Assembly (NCBI GenBank): GCA_902786615.1
Contig: CADADE010000002.1
Coordinates: 62,001 to 126,000 of the forward strand
Source of the DNA: Oscillospiraceae bacterium
Lineage (GTDB): Bacteria; Bacillota_A; Clostridia; Oscillospirales; Oscillospiraceae
DNA: 64,000 bases
Direction: 5' to 3'
Both the position numbers and the translations under genes were made by a program. Shown here piece after piece: positions 35,072-45,124 of this stretch. Position 1 is the first letter of the stretch; each line of letters begins with the position of its first letter. The notes under the pieces were generated by a model that worked only from the letters and a program-made list of their open reading frames with translations, was not told where the DNA came from and did not search any database.

Positions 35072-35716
35072 TTATTGCCTTGAAGCAGCCGCTGCGGCAA
35101 AGACTTCGGCGCAGCCAGCCTTTTTCAGCGTCAAAGCGCATTCCGAAAGGGTTGCGCCGGTCGTGACGATATCGTCGATCAGCAGCACCCTTTTGCCGCC
35201 GAGCTTTTCGGGTGCGCAGCAGGCATAAACGCCCTTTGCGTTGCTTTTTCTCTTTTGCGCGTCCCCGATCCCCGACTGCGGTCTGGTATCGACCCGCTTC
35301 TCCAGCAGCCTTTCACAGGGAAGGCCCAGTCTTTTTGCCGTCTCCTCCGCCAGAATGCGGGCCTGATCGTAGCCCCTTTGGCGCAGGCGGCGTCGACTCA
35401 AGGGTACCCATGTGATACTATCGCAGGAAATTCCCGTTTCGTCAATACATTTTGCGAGATATTCCGCATAAACGGCCCCATAGCCGGTCACGCCATGGAA
35501 TTTATAGCGCAGAAGCGAATCGCGCACCACGCCTTCGTAACGAAAAGCCGCAACACAGGCGACGATATGCTCAAGCTCCCGCTCGATGCGCGCGCCGTTA
35601 TAGCGCTTTTTGCAGAAGCGGCAGACGCCGTTTTCCTCATCGGTCAGAAACCTCCGGCAAAAAGCGCAGCGCGGCGGATACAGGAGGTCGAGGATTTTGT
35701 CCTGGATGCCCTTCAT
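35072..35716 (-). CDS. comFC: ComF family protein (phosphoribosyltransferase fold)
   Basis: A 214-residue protein with an N-terminal zinc finger (CAFCRRF...CRFC, residues about 17-34) and a C-terminal PRT domain with the PRPP loop VLLIDDIVTTGATLSEC near residue 176. ComFC homologues support DNA uptake in competence. The exact reaction is unknown. No comFA helicase is adjacent; recD2, a DNA helicase, lies directly upstream and overlaps it by four bases. Confidence 0.88.
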   Translation of the reverse strand: MKGIQDKILDLLYPPRCAFCRRFLTDEENGVCRFCKKRYNGARIERELEHIVACVAAFRYEGVVRDSLLRYKFHGVTGYGAVYAEYLAKCIDETGISCDSITWVPLSRRRLRQRGYDQARILAEETAKRLGLPCERLLEKRVDTRPQSGIGDAQKRKSNAKGVYACCAPEKLGGKRVLLIDDIVTTGATLSECALTLKKAGCAEVFAAAAASRQ

Positions 35717-37932
35717 ACGCCGCAGAGCTTGCGCAGCCTCACCCGCAGCGCCGTATAGCGGCGGGACTGGCGGAAATTGTCGATCATCTGGTGGGCGATC
35801 TGATCGTCCCCCACAAGGATCAAAAGCTCCTTTGCCCTGGTTACGGCGGTGTACAGGACGCCCCGCGTCATCAGAAGCTGGGAGCTTCCGCCGAGGGCGA
35901 GGATCACCGCGCGGTATTCGCTGCCCTGCGCCTTATGTACCGTGATGGCCCAGGCATGCTCCAGCTCCGTCAGCGCATCAAAGCCATAGCTTGCGATGCG
36001 CCCGTCAAAGTCAATCGTTATGGTCTCGTTTTCCGGGTCGATGGAACGGAGAATGCCCATATCGCCGTTATAGATGCCCATGCCCGCCTCGGTATTCTCC
36101 GCGTTTTTCCAGAGAATATCATAGTTGTTGCGGACCTGCATCACGCGGTCGCCCTCCCGGAAGATCACATCGCCGAAGGGCTTTTCCTTCTTCTCGGGTT
36201 TCGGCGGATTCAGGGCGGCCTGGAGCCTTTTGTTGAGGCTCGCCGTGCCGGTCTCTCCCTTTCGAGTGGGAGAGAGCACCTGGATCTCCTCGGGCGGGAT
36301 GTGCATTTTGCCGGGCAGACGCACAGCGCAGAGCTCTGTGATCGTCTCCGCCGTGCTCCCGCCCTGCAAGCGCTTGAGCCGGAAAAAGTCCCCGGCATTT
36401 TCGGAGAGATCGGGATGCTCTCCCCGGTTGATCATGTGGGCGTTGCGGATGATGCGGCTGCCCTCGTTCTGGCGGAAGATCTCCGTGAGGCGCACAGCCG
36501 CGACCACCTGACTTCTCAGCAGGGCGGAGAATACGTTTCCCGGCCCGACGGACGGAAGCTGATCGGCGTCGCCCACCAGCACAAGTCTCGCGTCGGGGGG
36601 CAGGGCGCGCAGCAGCGCGTCCATGAGCTGGATATCCACCATGGAGCATTCGTCCAGAATGACGGCGTCGCAGTCCAGGCGCTCGCCCTCGTCCTTGGTG
36701 AAGACGACGCGGTCGCCCTCCTCGTCGAACTTTGCGCCCAGGAGACGGTGAACCGTGGCGGCCTCCCGCCCGGTCAGCTCCGTCATGCGCTTGGCGGCGC
36801 GCCCGGTCGGGGCGCAGAGCAGGGTCTTGAGTCCAAGCTCGTCAAACATAGCGAGGATAGCGCGGATCGAAGTCGTTTTCCCCGTTCCGGGGCCGCCGGT
36901 GAGGACAAGAAGCTGGTTTTTCAGGGCCAGCTCCAGAGTCTGCCGCTGCATGGGCGCATATTGGATTCCCTGTTGCAGCTCCAGCTTGCGAAGAAGCTTT
37001 TCCGTATCGAAGCGATCACGAAACTGCCGCCTGCACATGCGGGCGAAGTTCTCGGCGGCGTTGGTTTCGGCCTCGTACAGCTCCGGCAGATAGCAGGCCC
37101 GCACCCCGGCGATCTCCTCATAGCGAAGGCGCTGATCCTCAATCATCTCGCCGATGCAGGCGTCGGCTTCCCCGGCCTCTACGCCGATCAGCTCCGCCGT
37201 CACGGCGGCAAGCTTTTCCCGGGGAATAAAGCAATGGCCGTTGCCGGTATTGTGGACCAGCTCAAACAGGACGGCCGCGGCAATGCGGTTTTTGCTGTTT
37301 TCCCCCATGCCAAGGCCCATCGCCATCTCGTCCGCTTCCCGGAAGCTGCCGCCGATGAGCGCGCCGCACAGCAGGTACGGATTTTCCCGCAGCGCTTCCA
37401 GCGCCTTGTCGCCGTAGTATTTGTAGGTGCGAAGCGCCAGAATGGGCCGCAGACCGAAGGAGCAGACAAATTCCATCAGCATGCGCATCCCGGCCTGCTG
37501 TCGGAAGCTCTTGGAGATCTGCTGAGCCTTGGCGGAGCTGATGCCCCGGATCTCAGCCAGTTCCTGCCACTTGTTCAGGATCACGTCCAGGGTCTTGTCC
37601 CCGAAGCGGTCCACGATCAGCGAAGCTGTCGCGGGGCCCACGCCCTTTACGGAGCCGCCCGCGAGAAACTGATAGATCGCGGGGGCCGAGCTCGGCAGAA
37701 AGCGCTGGGCGTTTTCCGCTTTGAACTGTCTGCCGTGGACATTGTGCGTCATCCATTCGCCGCTGAGGATCATCGACTCCCCGGGCGCGGCAAAGGGAAA
37801 GCAGCCGACGACCGTAACCGTCTCGCCGCTGTCGTTTCTGAGTCTGAGAACAGTATAACCGTTTTCCTCGTTCTTAAAGATGACCGCCTCAACGGTCCCG
37901 GAGAGCTCCTGGTAATCCAGTTCCTGATCCAT
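35713..37932 (-). CDS. recD2: ATP-dependent RecD2-type DNA helicase
   Basis: A 5'-3' superfamily 1B helicase of 739 residues. The N-terminal OB/HhH part (about 1-200) includes GSVKGVGPATASLIVDRFG. Walker A is LTGGPGTGKTTSIRAIL near residue 345, Walker B is VILDECSMVDIQLM near 425, and the UvrD-like C-terminus has TVHKAQGSEYRAVIL and VTRAKELLILVGD. Unlike RecBCD RecD, this class works alone in replication and mismatch repair. GAGGTG precedes ATG 37932. It follows uvrA in the same operon by 61 bases. Confidence 0.94.
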   Translation of the reverse strand: MDQELDYQELSGTVEAVIFKNEENGYTVLRLRNDSGETVTVVGCFPFAAPGESMILSGEWMTHNVHGRQFKAENAQRFLPSSAPAIYQFLAGGSVKGVGPATASLIVDRFGDKTLDVILNKWQELAEIRGISSAKAQQISKSFRQQAGMRMLMEFVCSFGLRPILALRTYKYYGDKALEALRENPYLLCGALIGGSFREADEMAMGLGMGENSKNRIAAAVLFELVHNTGNGHCFIPREKLAAVTAELIGVEAGEADACIGEMIEDQRLRYEEIAGVRACYLPELYEAETNAAENFARMCRRQFRDRFDTEKLLRKLELQQGIQYAPMQRQTLELALKNQLLVLTGGPGTGKTTSIRAILAMFDELGLKTLLCAPTGRAAKRMTELTGREAATVHRLLGAKFDEEGDRVVFTKDEGERLDCDAVILDECSMVDIQLMDALLRALPPDARLVLVGDADQLPSVGPGNVFSALLRSQVVAAVRLTEIFRQNEGSRIIRNAHMINRGEHPDLSENAGDFFRLKRLQGGSTAETITELCAVRLPGKMHIPPEEIQVLSPTRKGETGTASLNKRLQAALNPPKPEKKEKPFGDVIFREGDRVMQVRNNYDILWKNAENTEAGMGIYNGDMGILRSIDPENETITIDFDGRIASYGFDALTELEHAWAITVHKAQGSEYRAVILALGGSSQLLMTRGVLYTAVTRAKELLILVGDDQIAHQMIDNFRQSRRYTALRVRLRKLCGV

Positions 37933-37993
37933 GGGACACCTCAATGTCAAGTATCATGATGGGCAAGCGCGGAATATACCGGGACGTCGGGAT

Positions 37994-40831
<2,838 letters not shown>

Positions 40832-40843
40832 GGTACAATTCTC

Positions 40844-41320
40844 CTAAACGATCAAGTCTGCGGTTTTGCCGCGTGTAAACCGAATCAGCGCGTCCGGCGC
40901 AAGCTCCACCTGCGCGCCGATCTTTCCGGCGCTGACCGCCATGCTTGCAAGCGCCTCACAGCTGTTGTGATAAAAGGTTTCAAACTGCTTCTTCATCCCG
41001 ATCGGCGAGCAGCCGCCGCGCACATAACCCGTCAGGGCGTTGATTTCGCTGACATGGATCATGGCGATGGACTTCTCCCCCGCCGCCTTTGCGGCTTTTT
41101 TGAGGTCGAGTTCCTCCGCCACGGGGATCACAAAGACATAGTTCTTTTTGCTGGCCCCACGGGTCACCAGGGTTTTGAAAACGCAGGCGGGATCGAGGCC
41201 TGTCAGCCTTGCGACCGTCACCCCGTCCACCGCTTCCTCTCCATGGGGATAGCTGTGCGCCGTATATGGGATTTTTTTCTGCTCCAATACGCGCATGACA
41301 TTGGTTTTTGTATCTGCCAT
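40844..41320 (-). CDS. ybaK: YbaK/EbsC-type Cys-tRNA deacylase
   Basis: A 158-residue trans-editing protein that deacylates mischarged Cys-tRNA(Pro), by family. The YbaK domain spans the whole protein, with KTLVTRG near residue 49, [14 protein letters not shown] near 72, and [14 protein letters not shown] near 98. AAAGGGGG lies seven bases before ATG 41320. It is the promoter-proximal gene of ybaK-uvrA-recD2-comFC-mreB-ispD-ispF. Confidence 0.92.
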   Translation of the reverse strand: MADTKTNVMRVLEQKKIPYTAHSYPHGEEAVDGVTVARLTGLDPACVFKTLVTRGASKKNYVFVIPVAEELDLKKAAKAAGEKSIAMIHVSEINALTGYVRGGCSPIGMKKQFETFYHNSCEALASMAVSAGKIGAQVELAPDALIRFTRGKTADLIV

Positions 41321-41371
41321 ACGGACGCCCCCTTTCACCACGCTGTAAGCCGCGTATTCTGTAACTGTTTG

Positions 41372-41400
41372 ATTATAGCGCATTTTCTGTCTGCTTTCAA
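41372..41400 (-). promoter_or_regulatory. Predicted promoter of the ybaK-uvrA-ispF operon
   Basis: TTGAAA and a perfect TATAAT on the minus strand are 17 bases apart, 51 bases before ybaK. Confidence 0.75.
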
Positions 41401-41430
41401 CTATAACGCGCCTTTTGTTTGATAAAAAAT

Positions 41431-41466
41431 TAAAAAAGAAAACCAGGCCCGCTCCGGAGCCCGGTT
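41431..41466 (-). terminator. Terminator after the TetR gene
   Basis: AACCGGGCTC and GCGGGCCTGGTT pair over about ten bases with wobbles, then TTTTCTTTTTT on the minus strand. Confidence 0.7.
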
Positions 41467-41482
41467 GCCTGAAAGAACGCCG

Positions 41483-42040
41483 TCAATCCTTTTGAAAGCG
41501 CTCCATGATGTTTTCAATGCTGTTGTCGAGAACCTTCAGCACTTTCTCCGTGGTGATCTCACGCGGAAGCTGCATGCCCTGATCCATCCACTGGGCGATG
41601 AGCCCCACCACGATATGAGAATAGAACTCCACAATGAATTCAAAATCCTGGCAGTCAATGGAACGATCCTCCGCCACGATCTCGGCAAAGCTGCGGATAC
41701 ACTCGCGCAGTCTGCCGCGGATGTAGCGCAGCATATACAGGCGGCTGTTGGAATTATAGACGTTCAGCGCGAAGCTTGCATTGTCATAGAGATACTGAAA
41801 CCAGAGCGTCACGTCCCTCTTCCAGTTATCATAGACCACCTCGCTCGGGAGATTGGCGTTGGCGTCCTCTTCGAAGACCCATTCCAGCAGATCATAAACA
41901 TCGTCAAAATGGTAGTAAAAGGTCTGCCTGCTGACGCCGCAGGTCTCCACAAGATCATTGACCGTGATCCTGTCAATGGGCTTTACCGCCATTGTTTTTT
42001 TCAGGGCGTCGGCAAGGGCTTTTTTGGTAGATGTCGCCAT
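41483..42040 (-). CDS. TetR/AcrR-family transcriptional regulator
   Basis: A 185-residue regulator. The N-terminal DNA-binding domain (about 1-55) contains ITVNDLVETCGVSRQTFYYHF, the TetR helix-turn-helix. The C-terminal ligand domain resembles the DhaS-type C-terminus of dihydroxyacetone-kinase regulators (QYLYDNASFALNVYN). No dha genes are nearby, so its target is unknown. AGGAGG precedes ATG 42040. It is monocistronic, with its own promoter and terminator. Confidence 0.87.
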   Translation of the reverse strand: MATSTKKALADALKKTMAVKPIDRITVNDLVETCGVSRQTFYYHFDDVYDLLEWVFEEDANANLPSEVVYDNWKRDVTLWFQYLYDNASFALNVYNSNSRLYMLRYIRGRLRECIRSFAEIVAEDRSIDCQDFEFIVEFYSHIVVGLIAQWMDQGMQLPREITTEKVLKVLDNSIENIMERFQKD

Positions 42041-42077
42041 AATGTGCCTCCTGGTTATCGCGGAAATACATGTGCGC

Positions 42078-42106
42078 ATTATAGCACAGCGCCTTTTGAA
42101 TTGGAA
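42078..42106 (-). promoter_or_regulatory. Predicted promoter of the TetR gene
   Basis: TATAAT with an upstream TGC (extended -10); the -35 is weak (TTCCAA at 17 bases). It lies 37 bases before the start. Confidence 0.55.
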
Positions 42107-42184
42107 TAGTTTTTTCACATTTCGCTATTTATGTAAATACAGTTTTCTTTATTGTCCAAATCATCTTTCACGCAATATGACGCG

Positions 42185-42217
42185 AAAAGCAGAGGCTTTC
42201 ACGGCCTCTGCTTTTCT
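42185..42217. terminator. Hairpin terminator overlapping the end of the SNF2 helicase gene
   Basis: AAAAGCAGAGGC and GCCTCTGCTTTT form a 12-bp stem; one arm lies within the final codons of the gene, so the stop codon sits in the loop. The T-run is better on the plus strand. Confidence 0.6.
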
Positions 42218-44373
42218 TTTTCCGCCGCCTGGGGCAGTTCCCCCGCGGCAAGCCGCTCCTTTTCCATCTGGATAATGGCGGCGCCCATGCTTTTCTCGGC
42301 TTTCAGATATTCGCTGCCGGCGGCGGATTCCTCCGCGAAGGAGTCAAAGATATCCTGCTTCTCCCGCAGAAGCTCCACAATGCGCTCATCGACCGTGTTG
42401 TCGGCGAGCAGGCGGTACACCAGAACAGAGCGAAGCTGCCCCATGCGGTAAGCGCGGGAGATGGCCTGCTTTTCGACGGAGGGCTTGATCTGCGGCTCAC
42501 AGAAGAGGATGACGCTTGCCGCCTGGATATTGAGCCCCGTCCCCCCGGCCTGCACCTGACACACGAGGACCCGGCTGTCCTCAGCCGCCGTAAACTCGTC
42601 CACGATCGCCTGACGCCTTGCCGGTGAGACCTCCCCTGTGATCGGCTCCAGCGCGCGCTTGCCGAGAAGCGAGCAGACGGCCCTGATCGTATCCCGGAAA
42701 TAGGAGAAAACGATGACCTTTCTTCCGTCCTCCGCCGCCTCCTCGCAAAGCTCCGCAAGACGCCGCGCCTTGGAGGATTTTTTCAGGTCTCCCACATCCC
42801 AGGAAACCTGGCGCATGGCCATGAAGTTTTCCGCGGAAACCGAAAGCAGATACTGTCTCCATTCCTCCGCGCCAAGCTCGCACCACTGCTCTTCCTCGAT
42901 CAGCTCCGGCAGCTCCTGCAGGACGTTCTCCCTGGTGCGGCGCAGATACACCGGGGCCAGCTTTTCCCGAAACTGCGGCGCTGAGGAAATATATTTCATT
43001 TTGCGCAGCTCTCCCGCAATATCCGCACGCAGGCAGGACACGAGAAAGCACATCTCGTCCACCCGGTTTTCCAGGGGTGTGCCCGTCATGAAAAGGAGCC
43101 GCTCCGCCTTGCGCCTCAGGAGCAGCAGCGCCTGCGTCCGCCGCGCGGCGGGGTTTTTCACATAGTGCGCCTCATCCGCGATCAGCATGGAGAAACGAAA
43201 CGCCTCCGGCAGGGCGAAGCGGCTGATGGATTCATACGTTGTTACCGCCGCGCCGCCGGTCTCGACCCAGCGCAGCGCCGCCGTCTGATCCCCGCCCCGG
43301 ATCACCGTCACCGTGAGATCGCTGAACGCTTTGATCTCGCGCGTCCAGTTTACCAGCACGCTCGCCGGACACACCACCATGAAGTGGGTTGCCCCCAGCG
43401 CGCTCAGCGATACCATCGCCGCAATGGCCTGTACGGTTTTTCCGAGGCCCATTTCATCCCCCAGCAGAGCGCTGCCCTGGCGCAGGATATAGCGCACGCC
43501 GAATTCCTGATAGCTGCGAAGCGCGGTATGGAGTCCGTCCACATAGATGGGCTCCATTTCCACCGCGCGCACCAGCTCCTCCGGCAGGCCGCTGTAGCTG
43601 TTGTCGATGCGGGTGTTGAGAGCGCGGGCGAATTCGTCGAGCCTTGCAAAATAGGCGGGGCTGCTTCTCTTGAAATCCTCCCAGACGCTGTTTTCATCCG
43701 GGATTTCCAGCGCGTCATAGGCTTTTAAGAGCGCACGAACGCGCTCCCCGTACTCCCCCGCTAGCAGCTCATAGAGATACTGCGCCGCGTCCAGTGCCTT
43801 CCGTTTCTTCTCCGCCGACAAAAACAGCCAGCCGAGGCTGCCGGCAGCGGGCTTTGCGTCCTGATACGCCGCCGCCATGGCCTCATGATACCCGCCGTAG
43901 AGCGCCTCGGCCTCCCGCACGGCGGCCTCCGTCAGCATCGCGCTCTTTGCAGCACACAGGAGCTTCGACGCGTCCGCGTTTCTGTCATCCAGGCTCAGGC
44001 GCAGCTTCAGCCCCGTCTCCGCCTCCCGGCGGACCCGGCCCGCCATGGTGAAAATCAGCCAGGCCGCCTCGTCCCCGATGCCCTTTATGGCGTTGATCTG
44101 GTCAGCTGTGAGGGAACAGAGCTGTTCCATGTTCTCGATACCGGCGGCGCGGAGAGAGGCCACCCGTATCCCCAGCTTTTCCCGGTTGATGTTCTCGACG
44201 TCCATCCCGCGAAGGATACCGGAGAGCTCCTTTTCCCGGAGACTCGCCATCGCCTCGGCCGCGTCAGCCTGCCGCTGTTCTTTCTGGGACGCGATTTCCG
44301 CCACATCCGCATCGAACTGTTCGATCAGCGACAGAATATCCCGGATCTGTTTTTTATCTCGCCTGCCTGCCAT
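42199..44373 (-). CDS. SNF2-family DNA-dependent ATPase / helicase
   Basis: A 724-residue Swi2/Snf2-type protein. The N-terminal region (about 1-240) is mostly helical and includes a helix-hairpin-helix-like LCSLTADQINAIKGIGDEAAW. Motor lobe 1 has Walker A GDEMGLGKTVQAIAAM near residue 308 and DEAH near residue 404. Lobe 2 has VFSYFRDTIRA, QVQAGGTGLNIQAA and the arginine finger ISRAYRMGQ. It could remodel DNA-bound proteins, including stalled RNA polymerase as RapA does. No methylase or nuclease gene is adjacent, so a defence role is not supported. Confidence 0.9.
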   Translation of the reverse strand: MAGRRDKKQIRDILSLIEQFDADVAEIASQKEQRQADAAEAMASLREKELSGILRGMDVENINREKLGIRVASLRAAGIENMEQLCSLTADQINAIKGIGDEAAWLIFTMAGRVRREAETGLKLRLSLDDRNADASKLLCAAKSAMLTEAAVREAEALYGGYHEAMAAAYQDAKPAAGSLGWLFLSAEKKRKALDAAQYLYELLAGEYGERVRALLKAYDALEIPDENSVWEDFKRSSPAYFARLDEFARALNTRIDNSYSGLPEELVRAVEMEPIYVDGLHTALRSYQEFGVRYILRQGSALLGDEMGLGKTVQAIAAMVSLSALGATHFMVVCPASVLVNWTREIKAFSDLTVTVIRGGDQTAALRWVETGGAAVTTYESISRFALPEAFRFSMLIADEAHYVKNPAARRTQALLLLRRKAERLLFMTGTPLENRVDEMCFLVSCLRADIAGELRKMKYISSAPQFREKLAPVYLRRTRENVLQELPELIEEEQWCELGAEEWRQYLLSVSAENFMAMRQVSWDVGDLKKSSKARRLAELCEEAAEDGRKVIVFSYFRDTIRAVCSLLGKRALEPITGEVSPARRQAIVDEFTAAEDSRVLVCQVQAGGTGLNIQAASVILFCEPQIKPSVEKQAISRAYRMGQLRSVLVYRLLADNTVDERIVELLREKQDIFDSFAEESAAGSEYLKAEKSMGAAIIQMEKERLAAGELPQAAEKEKQRP

Positions 44374-44396
44374 TGCTCCCCTCCTTACCGAAATGC

Positions 44397-44424
44397 GAAA
44401 AGCCGCAAACCTGCGGCTTTTCGC
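44397..44424 (-). terminator. Terminator after the ACT-domain gene
   Basis: AAAAGCCGCA and TGCGGCTTTT flank a short loop between the ACT gene stop and the helicase start. Confidence 0.75.
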
Positions 44425-44437
44425 AGCTTGTCAACTC

Positions 44438-44875
44438 TTATTCCACCGCCAGCACGCGCAGCTGCTCCACGCCGGGGATCTCCCCGAGGCAGGCGACAAA
44501 GCTCTCCATGCTGCCGTCCACCTCGCTCACATCGAGAGAGATGGTCACGCTGGCCTTGTCCCGGATCGGAAGGCTCTGCGTAATGGTCAGCACATTGGCC
44601 CGGGCCTCCGAGATGCGGCTGAGAAGAGCGCTCAGTATCCCCTGCTCATGGTTGAGCATCATGGACAGCACCGCCTTGCGCCCGCCGGAAATCTCCGTCG
44701 GCTCCAGGATGAAGTCCTTATATTTATAGTAGGTGCTGCGCGATATGCCGACCTGCCGGACCGCCTGGCTCACATCCTTGATTTTGCCGTCGTCCAGCAG
44801 CCGCCGCGCCTCGATCACCTTTTCGTAGTATTCGGGCAGAATGCTCTTGTGAATGATGAGATACTGGTCAAGCAT
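44438..44875 (-). CDS. UPF0735-type ACT domain protein (PheB-like)
   Basis: A 145-residue protein. The N-terminal half (about 1-60) is helix-turn-helix-like (DVSQAVRQVGISRSTYYKYKD), and the C-terminal half is an ACT domain (AVLSMMLNHEQGILSALLSRISEARANVLTITQ). This matches the UPF0735/PheB group, which may sense an amino acid, but no target is established. No aromatic-biosynthesis gene adjoins it. It is a single gene divergent from the flavoprotein gene. Confidence 0.88.
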   Translation of the reverse strand: MLDQYLIIHKSILPEYYEKVIEARRLLDDGKIKDVSQAVRQVGISRSTYYKYKDFILEPTEISGGRKAVLSMMLNHEQGILSALLSRISEARANVLTITQSLPIRDKASVTISLDVSEVDGSMESFVACLGEIPGVEQLRVLAVE

Positions 44876-45124
44876 ATACGCCCCTCCTTTATCTCTTTCA
44901 GGATGATTCTATCATAAACCGTCCGCGTCAAAAAGACAAGTGTGTTTTATTACAGACTTTTGTTAAATACTGTCACAATTCTTATTACACTTCACGGGAA
45001 AGTGTATAACATGTCGGAATCCGGTGAAATTTTGTTGAAATATAGGCGTTTGTATGATAATCTTAATATAAGCGATATATTGTTTACACGTATATGAGCG
45101 CAAGAATCTGAAAGGAGACAAGAT
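44876..45124. other. Divergent regulatory region with a Rex-like palindrome
   Basis: This AT-rich stretch separates two divergent genes. At about 44960-44978, TTGTTAA and GTCACAA stand five bases apart, near the redox-repressor Rex consensus, which has a four-base gap. TTGAAA at about 45042 lies before poor -10 candidates, so the flavoprotein promoter is not fixed. Confidence 0.3.

Noticed and set aside
42199..44373. SNF2 helicase as part of a phage defence system
   Set aside because: DISARM- or similar-type systems require methylase, nuclease or PLD partners; the flanking genes are an ACT protein and a TetR regulator, each with its own terminator or promoter.
45042..45075. TTGAAA-17-TAATCT as the flavoprotein promoter
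   Set aside because: The -10 is a poor match and alternative -10 hexamers give spacings of 15 or 18; no choice is convincing.
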